This document shows, in pieces, positions 12,140 to 19,957 of a stretch of 64,000 nucleotides of DNA. This DNA comes from Propioniciclava flava (lineage in GTDB: Bacteria > Actinomycetota > Actinomycetes > Propionibacteriales > Propionibacteriaceae). Made by a program: the position numbers and the translations under genes. Each line of letters opens with the position of its first letter. The stretch's first letter is position 1. A model generated the notes under the pieces. That model was not told the origin of the DNA, searched no databases, and saw only the letters and a list, made by a program, of their open reading frames with translations. Where the stretch lies: positions 62,001 through 126,000 of the forward strand of contig NZ_PPCV01000007.1 in the NCBI RefSeq assembly GCF_004126535.1, written 5' to 3'.

Positions 12140-13105
12140 TCAAGTGGTCTCTCGAAGCATGAGCGTCCCGGGGAGAAGGATGCGGGTCTCACGAACCCCT
12201 TCATCTGTAGCCGAAGCGAGGAGTGACACTGCCTCGATCATGGCCTCAGTCCCGCGCAACCGGATAGTCGATAGGCGCGGATTTGTCTGGATCGGCAAGG
12301 CATCGTCGCAGCCTAAAAGATATCCGTCCCTTGGGATCGCGATGCCACGATCCGCGAGGCCGTCGAGGATGCCACAGGCAATGACGTCGTCGAACGCGAT
12401 GATGGCGCTGGCGCCGAACGGTCCTGAAGCGGCCATGGTGCGAGCTTCGTGATAGCTGCCCGATTCGTCGCGCCGAAACTGCGTCGGCAGGCCTAGTTTT
12501 CCTGCGACGTTCTCCAGGGTGGAGCGGCGTTCGAACTCCGACCAGGAGCGATGCGGGCCACCCACATAGCAGAGCTTGCGGGCGCCTCGCTCGGCGAGGT
12601 GATGGACGCCCTGGGCCAAGGCGTCAGCCGATGAGACCAGCACCCGCGCGATTCCCTCGGTGTCGTTGTTCACGAGCACCAACGGAGTGGCCTGGGCTAC
12701 ATGACGCAGTTCCTCCGGGGTGAGCCGGGAGGACGCGATGATCAGGCCTTCGCAGTGGGGCGCCAGGGAGGCGATGTGGGCTCGCTCGCGCCCGGGCAGC
12801 GAGTTGCTTTCGGCGACCATCACGTTCAGGCCGCGCTCCTCGGCGGCCCGCTGCGACGCCCGGACCAGCGGCGGGAAGAACGGGTTGGTGATGTCGGGAA
12901 CGATCAGCCCGAGCATCCCTGTCTTGCCGGTCACGAGTGCGCGGGCGTGCTGATTGGGCACGTACCCCATCTGCTCGGCGACCGCGGTGACGCGCGCGAC
13001 CGTCGCCTCCCTGAGCAGGTGGGGCGCGTTGAACGCCCGCGACACCGTGGACGCCGACACCCCGACGGCGCGGGCCACCTCCTGGATGGTCGACCGTCCG
13101 GGCAT
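12140..13105 (-). CDS. LacI-family regulator of the amino-sugar operon
   Basis: This 321-residue protein has an N-terminal helix-turn-helix (STIQEVARAVGVSASTVSRAF), hinge helix and a type I periplasmic-binding-like sensor domain (GLIVPDITNPFFPPLVRA). The ATG at 13105 is chosen because MPGRSTIQEVA begins the standard domain; longer frames run into the preceding gene. It is the last gene of a seven-gene operon, four bases after the ceramidase-like gene. The perfect palindrome at 19781-19794, in front of the first gene of the operon, is its most likely operator. The effector is presumably an amino sugar or its phosphate (inference). Confidence 0.88.
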   Translation of the reverse strand: MPGRSTIQEVARAVGVSASTVSRAFNAPHLLREATVARVTAVAEQMGYVPNQHARALVTGKTGMLGLIVPDITNPFFPPLVRASQRAAEERGLNVMVAESNSLPGRERAHIASLAPHCEGLIIASSRLTPEELRHVAQATPLVLVNNDTEGIARVLVSSADALAQGVHHLAERGARKLCYVGGPHRSWSEFERRSTLENVAGKLGLPTQFRRDESGSYHEARTMAASGPFGASAIIAFDDVIACGILDGLADRGIAIPRDGYLLGCDDALPIQTNPRLSTIRLRGTEAMIEAVSLLASATDEGVRETRILLPGTLMLRETT

Positions 13106-13109
13106 CGGA

Positions 13110-14345
13110 TCACACCCCCAGCAGGCGCAGGGCCGCCGCGGTGAGGCTTTCGGCGGACCCGCGCGCGAAAGGGCCCGGCATGGCGTAGTACATGCAGGCA
13201 TCCTCCACCTCGTACCCGCCCTCGGGGTAGGCCTCCCGGGTCGGGAGGTAACCCGGGACGCCGTCGCTGTAGGCGGCGACCATCACGCGCGGGCGCGCCG
13301 CGGCGATGCTCTCGGCGACGGCGAGGAACGGTTCCCCCGGCACGGTCACCAGCGCGGCCCCGCCCACATCGAGCAGCCCGACCCGGCCCGCCCACGGGCT
13401 CGCCTGGTCGGCGGGGCGTCGGTGCCGCGCCCAGTCGATCCAGATGTCGAGCACCGCGCGGTAGCCGTCGTCGGCGGAGGTCTGCGCCGCCAGCCACTCC
13501 TCGGCGCGGGCACCCAGGCTCGCGGCATCCACCGGGGCGTAGTCCAGCGTGACCTCCACGGCGGCGAAGCGGGCGGTGGCCGTCTCCAGGTCCTCCCAGA
13601 AGGCCGACGCCAGCGCGGAGGCCAGGCGTCCGCCCAGTTCGGCGGCCCGCGCGAACGTCCGTCCCGCGGCTGCGGCGGAACTGAAGGACGCCGCGGCCGC
13701 GTGGCCGGTGTTGACGTCCCCCGCCGCACCGGTCAGGAACAGGCACGGCGCCCCGGTCGTCTTCTCGACCCCCACCCGCAGCGGATGCACGTAGTCGGCG
13801 CTGACCAGGGTGTTCGACGCGTCCAGGACGACCGGGTGGCACGGATAGCTCGCCAGGGTCGCGATCACCTCCCCCTCGGCGCCGGTGAACCGCAGCGCCG
13901 TCAGTGGCGGGTCGATGGCCCGCTCGGGGTGACGACGGTCCTTCGCGACGCCGGTACCGCGCACCGACGTCCACGCGACCTCGGCCTCCCGGGCGCCCGC
14001 CGACGCCGACGCCAGCGCCCGGGAGGCTGCCGCGATGACGGCTGCGTGAACCGCCTCGTCGTGCCCTCCGGCCCGCCCGTGCCCTATCGCCGGGCCGCTG
14101 TGGGTGTGCACCGCGGACACCACGACGTCCGCCAGCCCGGACGCCTCCCGGATCGCCGCGCAGGTGTCCTCGTGCAGGACGCAGACGTCCACCGACACGA
14201 CGCCGACGCCGTCGATCACCAGGGCGCGGACCGTGGTGGGATCGTGCACCCCGGTGCTGGCCGACAGCCGTCCGGCGAAGCCGCCCAGCGGCGTCCCGGC
14301 CGGGACCGGCACCTGAGCCACGGCCGCGCCGACGCGGACGCTCAC
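13110..14345 (-). CDS. Neutral-ceramidase-like metal-dependent amidohydrolase
   Basis: This 411-residue protein resembles the N-terminal domain of neutral/alkaline ceramidases: a histidine motif SAVHTHSGPAIGHG near residues 84-97, LASYPCHPVVL near 163-173, GAAGDVNTG near 205-213, and a distal YSDGVPGYLPTREAYPEGGYE. These are the expected zinc-site and active-site regions. There is no signal peptide, so it should act in the cytoplasm, unlike secreted ceramidases. Its place between nagA and lacI, overlapping nagA by 4 bp, ties it to amino-sugar catabolism; it may cleave an N-acyl or other amide of a sugar. The substrate is unknown. Confidence 0.75.
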   Translation of the reverse strand: MSVRVGAAVAQVPVPAGTPLGGFAGRLSASTGVHDPTTVRALVIDGVGVVSVDVCVLHEDTCAAIREASGLADVVVSAVHTHSGPAIGHGRAGGHDEAVHAAVIAAASRALASASAGAREAEVAWTSVRGTGVAKDRRHPERAIDPPLTALRFTGAEGEVIATLASYPCHPVVLDASNTLVSADYVHPLRVGVEKTTGAPCLFLTGAAGDVNTGHAAAASFSSAAAAGRTFARAAELGGRLASALASAFWEDLETATARFAAVEVTLDYAPVDAASLGARAEEWLAAQTSADDGYRAVLDIWIDWARHRRPADQASPWAGRVGLLDVGGAALVTVPGEPFLAVAESIAAARPRVMVAAYSDGVPGYLPTREAYPEGGYEVEDACMYYAMPGPFARGSAESLTAAALRLLGV

Positions 14346-15466
14346 GGCCGCACCCCCTGCCGCAGGACGTCGACGACGCGGCCCTGCTCATCCAGCAGCA
14401 CCAGGTCGGCCCGGGCCCCCGCCTGGACGCGTCCGATGCGGGCGTCCCCGATGATGCGGGCGGGCGTGGCGCACGCCATCTCCACCACCGTCGGCAGCCC
14501 GAGCGGGGTGTGGGTGAGCACGAACGCGACGACTTCGGCGAGGTTGACCCCCGACCCGGCCAGCAGCGGGCTGTCCGCCATCGTGAGGCGGCCGTCCGGG
14601 TGGAGTTCGACGTCGCCGCCGACCGGCTGGTGGTAGCGGCCCGGGGCGGACCCGGCCAGGGCGACCGAGTCCGAGGCCAGGAACGAGCGGCCCGGGCCCT
14701 TCGCTCGCGCCATCGCCGTCAGCGTGTCGGCGGGCAGGTGGTGACCGTCGCCGATCAGCCCGGCGGTGAGCCGGTCGTCGGCCAGTTGCGTCCAGATCGG
14801 GTTCGGGTGCCGGGGCAGCGTCGCGAAGATGCCGTTGCCCAGGTGCGTGGACAGGGTCGCGCCCGCGTCGGCGGCCGCCTGGAGTTGCGCCGGGCTGGCG
14901 TGGGTGTGGCCGAGCGCGACCCGCACCCCGGACGCCACGATGGCCGCGATCTGCGCGGGTGCCCCCTCGGTGTGCGGGGAGACGGTCACGTAGCCCAGCG
15001 GGCCGTGGCCGGCCCAGCGGGCCACCTCGGCGGCGTCCACCGGGCGGATCTGCGCCAGGTCGTGCGCCCCGCGCGGCCCGTCCTCCCCCGACAGGAAGGG
15101 CCCCTCCACGTGCGCGAACGGGATCGCCGCGGCGACGACCGGGTCGGCACGCCGGGCGTCCTCGACGGCCCGCAGCGACGCGGTGATCGCCTCTTCGGTG
15201 CCGGTGATGATCGTCGGCACCCAGGTGGTGACCCCACGCCCGGCGAGGAGGTGCGTGATGCTCGCCACCGCGTCCGGGGAGGCATCGGCGCCGTTGACGT
15301 CGAAGCCGCCGTAACCGTTGACCTGCAGGTCGATCAACCCCGGGATCAGCCACGGCAGGCCCGGATCGCGGGCGGCGAGCCGGTGGACGGCGACGATGCC
15401 CTCGCCGTCGATCTCGGCGCGCAGCACCTGCCCGGTGGCAGGATCCCTCCCCTCGATCACAGACAC
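14342..15466 (-). CDS. nagA: N-acetylglucosamine-6-phosphate deacetylase
   Basis: This 374-residue amidohydrolase removes acetate from GlcNAc-6-phosphate. Motifs in order: PGLIDLQVNGYGGFDVNGAD, HVEGPFLS with the metal-binding Glu, GHTHASPAQLQAA, STHLGNGIF, LIGDGHHL, and the catalytic Asp in FLASDSVALAG. The start GTG at 15466 is preferred because AAGGGG lies eight bases upstream; GTG 15460 gives a classic 4-bp overlap with the SIS gene and is also possible. The neighbours nagB and the SIS protein complete the deacetylation-deamination route. Confidence 0.9.
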   Translation of the reverse strand: MSVIEGRDPATGQVLRAEIDGEGIVAVHRLAARDPGLPWLIPGLIDLQVNGYGGFDVNGADASPDAVASITHLLAGRGVTTWVPTIITGTEEAITASLRAVEDARRADPVVAAAIPFAHVEGPFLSGEDGPRGAHDLAQIRPVDAAEVARWAGHGPLGYVTVSPHTEGAPAQIAAIVASGVRVALGHTHASPAQLQAAADAGATLSTHLGNGIFATLPRHPNPIWTQLADDRLTAGLIGDGHHLPADTLTAMARAKGPGRSFLASDSVALAGSAPGRYHQPVGGDVELHPDGRLTMADSPLLAGSGVNLAEVVAFVLTHTPLGLPTVVEMACATPARIIGDARIGRVQAGARADLVLLDEQGRVVDVLRQGVRP

Positions 15467-16212
15467 CGGACCCGCCCCTTGAACCGCGCGATGAAGCGCT
15501 GATTGGCCTCGTCGCCGCCCGGCGCGTTGCCGCTGCGCCACATCGGCACCTCGACGCCGCGGTCCGCCAGCCGCTGCAGGGTCTCCAGCATGATCCAGTT
15601 CAGGGTGAACGAGTTGGCGAACGTCGAACTGGCGCCCGACTTCTCCAGCGCACCCTCCACCTGGATCAGGGCGTCCCCGATGGGCACGTGGGTGTTCACG
15701 TGCAGGTCGACCACCTCGTGCAGGTTCTTGCCCGAGGGGTGCCGCGCGGGATGATCGGGCGCGGTGGCATCGGCGTGCTCCCGGGACGACACCCCGATGG
15801 TCGTCACGCCCAGCTCGCGAGCCCGCAGCGCGGCGTCGATCAGGGCGGCGTTGATCCCGTAGGCATTGACCAGGATCAACACGTCGTCGGCACCCAGGGA
15901 GGCGTCGTCGATCACGATGCGGCCGTACCCGGGGGTGCGTTCGATCGCCATGGACCGCAGCGCCCCCGAGGAGAGCAGGGTGCCCTCGTCGAGGATCGCC
16001 GAGACGTGCATCAGGCCCCCGGCCCGGAAGAACACCTCCTGGCTGGCCAGGTTGGAGTGCCCGCCGGGGCCGTACACGTGCACGAGCCGGTCGGCCTCGA
16101 TCTGGTCGGCCAGGGTGTCGGCGACGGCCGCGACGGCGTCCGGCTCGGTGTCGAGGATCTGCTGCATCAGGCCGGTGGTGGCCGCGAAGTACTCCCGTCC
16201 GAGATCGCTCAT
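15457..16212 (-). CDS. SIS-domain phosphosugar-binding protein (UPF0309-like)
   Basis: This 251-residue protein has one sugar-isomerase (SIS) fold: VHVYGPGGHSNLASQEVFFRAGG (in pieces), a DDVLILVNAYGINAALID loop and the C-terminal SGKNLHEVVDLHVNTH segment shared with UPF0309 proteins. SIS proteins bind phosphosugars and act as isomerases, deaminases or etherases. It overlaps nagB by 4 bp and nagA by 10 bp, so it is a fixed part of the pathway. Since nagB is already present, a second deaminase is less likely than an isomerase or phosphosugar lyase, but this is inference. Confidence 0.8.
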   Translation of the reverse strand: MSDLGREYFAATTGLMQQILDTEPDAVAAVADTLADQIEADRLVHVYGPGGHSNLASQEVFFRAGGLMHVSAILDEGTLLSSGALRSMAIERTPGYGRIVIDDASLGADDVLILVNAYGINAALIDAALRARELGVTTIGVSSREHADATAPDHPARHPSGKNLHEVVDLHVNTHVPIGDALIQVEGALEKSGASSTFANSFTLNWIMLETLQRLADRGVEVPMWRSGNAPGGDEANQRFIARFKGRVRCL

Positions 16213-16949
16213 GCGCCAGCCGCCTCACGGTCGACGTGCAGTTCGGCGGCCGGGTGCAGCTTCAGCGCCGTCCCCGGGATGTCCGGGGTGGGATCGGAGG
16301 CGATCGTGGCCGCGACGGCGTCCTTCTTGGCCGCCCCCAGCACCGAGCAGATCACCACCGACGCGTTCAGCAGCCGCGGGATCGTGACGGTCAGCGCATG
16401 CTCGGGCACCGCATCCAGGCTGGGGAAATGCCCCTCGTCGACCTGCTGCTGCCGGGAGGCGACCGTGAGGTCGACCACCCGGACGGCTCGCGGTTCGGCG
16501 AAGTCCGCGGGCGGATCGTTGAACGCCAGGTGCGCGTTGACGCCCAGGCCGCACAAGGTGACGTCGAAGGGCTCCTCGCCCATCAGGGCCGCGTAGTCCG
16601 ATGCCGCCTGCTCACCCGGTGCGCCGGGGTCGAGCCGGTGGAAGGTGGGCGTCCCGGGGGCCAGGTCGAAGAAGTGCGACACCAGCCAGTTCCCGAACCC
16701 CTGCGGGGCGTCGGGGGCCAAGCCCAGGTAGTCGTCCATGTGGAAGAACGTCACGCGGTCGAAGTCGACGTCTGCTCGCGCCAAGGCGGTCAGCGTCGGC
16801 GTCTGGCTGGGCGCGGCCGCCAGCATGACGCGGGCGGAGCCGTGGTCGGCGATCGCGGCGTTGATGGCCGCGGCAGCTCTCGCGGCGGTCACCTCGCCGA
16901 GATCCTCCAGCGACGGGTGGACGGTGACGTCCAGGGGATGCGTGCTCAT
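16209..16949 (-). CDS. nagB: Glucosamine-6-phosphate deaminase (NagB family)
   Basis: This 246-residue protein fits the NagB/6-phosphogluconolactonase fold and should convert glucosamine-6-phosphate to fructose-6-phosphate and ammonia. Key motifs are FFHMDDYLGL (ring-opening Asp pair), LCGLGVNAHLAFNDPP (the catalytic NxH loop with the following Asn-Asp-Pro), and the tail segment TALKLHP. The usual FNEP reads FNDP here, a change also common in divergent members. It overlaps the SIS gene by ATGA and follows the epimerase gene after 25 bases. Confidence 0.87.
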   Translation of the reverse strand: MSTHPLDVTVHPSLEDLGEVTAARAAAAINAAIADHGSARVMLAAAPSQTPTLTALARADVDFDRVTFFHMDDYLGLAPDAPQGFGNWLVSHFFDLAPGTPTFHRLDPGAPGEQAASDYAALMGEEPFDVTLCGLGVNAHLAFNDPPADFAEPRAVRVVDLTVASRQQQVDEGHFPSLDAVPEHALTVTIPRLLNASVVICSVLGAAKKDAVAATIASDPTPDIPGTALKLHPAAELHVDREAAGA

Positions 16950-16974
16950 GGGTTTTCCTTTCGTGGGTGCAGGC

Positions 16975-18198
16975 TCAGGCCGTGAGCCGGTTCATGAAGA
17001 TGAGGGCGCGGGCGATGTGGAACGGATCTTTCACCGGCAGCGCCACGACACGGTTGAGCGGGTCGCCCGCCCGGTCGCGGATCTGCAGCCACTCGCCGCC
17101 CGGTTCGGGGAAGACGCGCATCGTCCACTCCTGGACGCGGGCCGCCGCGTCCGCGAGCGCCGGGCTGTGGGGGGCGTAGCGGGTGAGTGCGTACAGCGCC
17201 TCGGCGTGGACCCACCACAGTTTGGTGTCCCACGTGTCGCGCACCAGTGCCTCATACGGCGAGCCCGCGACGGTTCGGCCGTGCGGGGCGCCGCCGTCGC
17301 GGTCGACGTAGCGCAGCACCCCGCCCAGGTCGGCGTCCCAGCCGAGGCTGGCCGCCCGCTCGGCATAGGCGAGGCGGGCCTGCGCGGTGAGGACGCCGAA
17401 GCCCGGATCCTGTTCGCCCGCGTGCTCGATCATCCACAACAGCTCCAGGAGGTGACCGGGAGTGATGTGCCGGGCCAGGAGCGTGTCGTCGAGCCCGTCG
17501 CGCAGCGGGGCGAACTCCCGCCACAACCCGTCGACCAGATGCAGCCGCTCCACCTGGGCCCCCGCCCCGTCGCGGACCTCCCGGGCCATCGGCGGGTGCT
17601 CGGGGATGCGTAGCAGTTCGGCGGAGACGTGCAGCAGCGTCATCGGCCCGGCCAGGTCGGTGAACCCCTCGGGTACCGGGTAGGGCTCGCTGACGGCCGT
17701 GCGGGCGACGAGCGCGTCGCGGGCCGTCATCAGGATGCGGGTCGCCGCCTCCAACCAGGCACCGCGGCGAGGATCGCCCGCCGGAAGCTGCCGCAGGCCC
17801 GCGGACAGCCCCAGCACGACGAACAGGTCGGCGAACACGCTGGTGGCGCTTTCCCCGGCGGCGTCGGTCACGGGCTCGCCCGCCTCGGTGACCCGGAAGT
17901 GGGTGCGCCCGTCGGGACGCACCGCCTCGGCGATCATCCGGGCGCTCGTGTCGAGGCAGCGGCGCCGCCAGGTGGCGGCGTCCACGGGGAGGCGGCCGGC
18001 GTCCGCCTCGTCTGCCAGTTCCCCGGCCAGCCACGCCCAGCGTCCCTGCGACCAGGTGAATCGATCGGAGGAGACGAGGACGCCGTCGTTGTCGAAGCCG
18101 GTCCGGACGCCGCCGCGCGCGTCGTCGGCCCCGTGGGCCTCCCACCAGGGGAGGACGTCCTCCACCAGGTGAGAGGCCCAACGATGCTGCTGCGTCAT
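16975..18198 (-). CDS. N-acylglucosamine 2-epimerase (AGE) family protein
   Basis: This 407-residue protein has the (alpha/alpha)6-barrel pattern of the AGE family: RFTWSQGRWAWLAGEL, SVFADLFVVLGLSAG, ITPGHLLELLWMIEHAG with the catalytic His, and KLWWVHAEALYALTRY. AGE enzymes interconvert GlcNAc and ManNAc or related sugars such as mannose, fructose and cellobiose. The start ATG at 18198 overlaps the symporter stop by 4 bp. With nagA and nagB downstream, a role in feeding an N-acyl-hexosamine into the NagA step is likely. No sialic acid lyase or kinase gene is present, so the phosphorylating enzyme lies elsewhere or the substrate differs. Confidence 0.82.
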   Translation of the reverse strand: MTQQHRWASHLVEDVLPWWEAHGADDARGGVRTGFDNDGVLVSSDRFTWSQGRWAWLAGELADEADAGRLPVDAATWRRRCLDTSARMIAEAVRPDGRTHFRVTEAGEPVTDAAGESATSVFADLFVVLGLSAGLRQLPAGDPRRGAWLEAATRILMTARDALVARTAVSEPYPVPEGFTDLAGPMTLLHVSAELLRIPEHPPMAREVRDGAGAQVERLHLVDGLWREFAPLRDGLDDTLLARHITPGHLLELLWMIEHAGEQDPGFGVLTAQARLAYAERAASLGWDADLGGVLRYVDRDGGAPHGRTVAGSPYEALVRDTWDTKLWWVHAEALYALTRYAPHSPALADAAARVQEWTMRVFPEPGGEWLQIRDRAGDPLNRVVALPVKDPFHIARALIFMNRLTA

Positions 18199-19718
18199 GC
18201 CGCCGCACCCTCGGCGTCGGCGGCCTCGGGCAGATCGGTGGACAGCGAGTCGATCAGCGCGTCCGTCTCCGGGGTGTTCTCCGGCTTGAGGAAGCCGATC
18301 CCGACGAACAAGACGATGGAGACCAGCACCGGTGTCGCGACGGTCCACGCCTGGGAGTTGTCGCCGAGCGTCTTGACCCAGTCGGCGATCGCCCAGCGGT
18401 TGAGCGCGAACATGAGCAGGCCGCCCGCGGTGGAGATGAGCGCCGCGGAGGAGCCGGAGCGACGGAATGCGGGCAGCATGCCGAACAGCATCGGCACCGC
18501 GACCGGGCCCACCAGGGCGCCGAACCACAAGATGAGCAGTCCCAGGACGCCGCCGAAGCTGTCCGAGGTCAGCGCGATGATCATCGAGAAGGTGATGAAC
18601 AAGAACGTGATCAGGCGGCTGAAGAACAGTTCGCTCTTCTCCGGCAGGAACGACTTGCCCTTGCGGAATTGCGGGATGATGTCGCGGACCACGACCGACG
18701 CGATGGCGTTGGAGTCCGACGAGGTCATGGCCATGGTGTGGGCGAACATGCCGGCCAGCACCAGGCCGATGAGGCCCTGGGGCAGCAACTGAGTCGCCAG
18801 CAGCGCGTAGGACTGATCGGGCTGGGCGAGATCCGGCAGGATCAGCGGCGCGGCCCACATCGGGAAGAACAGCACCAGGGGCCAGATCAGGTACAGGGCC
18901 CCGGACAGGATCAGGGAGCGCTGTGCGGCGCGGCCGTTCTCGGTGGCGATCATCCGCATGGCCAAGTTCCAGGTTCCGCCGTTGTAGGACAGCGTCGCGA
19001 TGACGATGTAGGCGGTGAAGAAGCCCAGCGTCAGCGTCCCGTTGAACGGCAGCGCATGGTCGGGCGGCAACTGCTGCCACATGGTGATCGGGGTGGTGAT
19101 GCCGTCGAGCCGCATCATGACGGCGATGGCCAGGGCGATCGCCGCGACGAACTGGATGACGAACTGCCCGAAGTCGGTCAGGACGTCGGCCCAGATGCCG
19201 CCGATGGTGGAGTAGAACATGGTGACGCCGCCGACCAGCAGGATGCCCCACACCATCGGGACGCCCGCGAACACGTTGAGCAGGATCGCCGAGGCGGTCC
19301 ACTTGGCGGCCACGTCGAAGATCTTCAGCAGCGCGCCGGACCAGGCGAGCAACTGCTCGGTGGCCACGTTGAAGCGGGTCGCCAGGTACTCCAGCGGCGA
19401 GATGATGCCCAGCCGCTGCCGCAGGCGCGGCCAGCGGGGGGCGAAGAAGATGGTGCCGATGACGCAGGCCGCCGTGATCGACAGCGCCCACCACACGTAG
19501 ACGGCGAAGCCGGTGGTGTAGGCCAGCGCGGCGTAGCCGACGAAGACGGCCGCCGAGTAGCCGGACATGTGGTGGGAGATGCCCACCAGCCACCAGGGCA
19601 CCTTGCCGCCCGCCACGAAGAAGTCGGAGGCGTTCTTGATACGCCGCTTCGACCACCAGCCGATCCAGACCATCACCAGGAAGTATCCGGCGATGACCAC
19701 CCAATCCAGTGTGCCCAT
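18195..19718 (-). CDS. Sodium:solute symporter (SSS family), first gene of the amino-sugar operon
   Basis: This 507-residue membrane protein has about 13 hydrophobic segments and the SSS core: NASDFFVAGGKVPWW, ISHHMSGYSAAVFVGY, SPLEYLATRFN and MFAHTMAMTSSDSNAIASVV. It probably imports a sugar or amino sugar with sodium. ATG 19718 is chosen because GAGGGGGAC lies just upstream; an ATG at 19781 is in frame but lies inside the operator palindrome. It heads an operon of seven coupled genes reading to 12140. The absence of a PTS component implies the sugar enters unphosphorylated. Confidence 0.88.
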   Translation of the reverse strand: MGTLDWVVIAGYFLVMVWIGWWSKRRIKNASDFFVAGGKVPWWLVGISHHMSGYSAAVFVGYAALAYTTGFAVYVWWALSITAACVIGTIFFAPRWPRLRQRLGIISPLEYLATRFNVATEQLLAWSGALLKIFDVAAKWTASAILLNVFAGVPMVWGILLVGGVTMFYSTIGGIWADVLTDFGQFVIQFVAAIALAIAVMMRLDGITTPITMWQQLPPDHALPFNGTLTLGFFTAYIVIATLSYNGGTWNLAMRMIATENGRAAQRSLILSGALYLIWPLVLFFPMWAAPLILPDLAQPDQSYALLATQLLPQGLIGLVLAGMFAHTMAMTSSDSNAIASVVVRDIIPQFRKGKSFLPEKSELFFSRLITFLFITFSMIIALTSDSFGGVLGLLILWFGALVGPVAVPMLFGMLPAFRRSGSSAALISTAGGLLMFALNRWAIADWVKTLGDNSQAWTVATPVLVSIVLFVGIGFLKPENTPETDALIDSLSTDLPEAADAEGAAA

Positions 19719-19740
19719 GGTGTCCCCCTCTGCCAGGTTC

Positions 19741-19833
19741 GACCCGCTTCGCTGCGGGTCACTTTCGGCGGACTCTGACATGCAAACGTTTGCACGCCAA
19801 CCCCCTCGCGAGAAGCTGTTACATGCTCGTCAA
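19741..19833 (-). promoter_or_regulatory. LacI-type operator, leader hairpin and promoter of the amino-sugar operon
   Basis: TGCAAACGTTTGCA at 19781-19794 is a perfect 14-bp palindrome with the central CG typical of LacI-family operators. TTGACG at 19828-19833 (minus strand) may be the -35 element. Between operator and start codon, GACCCGC/GCGGGTC (19741-19760) forms a perfect 7-bp stem with a 6-base loop and no T run, so a role in mRNA stability or translation is more likely than termination. From 19834 to 19957 I see no feature. Confidence 0.75.
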
Positions 19834-19957
19834 ATACGGTCTTTTCGCGCGGCGATGCGGCCCCGCGAGGGGGCTGGTGTGGCGTCGGGGCCCCGTCGAC
19901 GGACGGGCGACTGATGGGCCCGCCACCGGGATCGGCCCCTTGGAGTGGAACGAATCC

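Noticed and set aside
15457-16212. Second glucosamine-6-phosphate deaminase (SIS-type NagB-II)
   Set aside because: Only one SIS domain of UPF0309 character is present, while NagB-II proteins have two SIS domains, and nagB is already next door.
19741-19760. Intrinsic terminator upstream of the symporter gene
   Set aside because: The 7-bp stem has no T run on the transcript strand and lies between operator and start codon.
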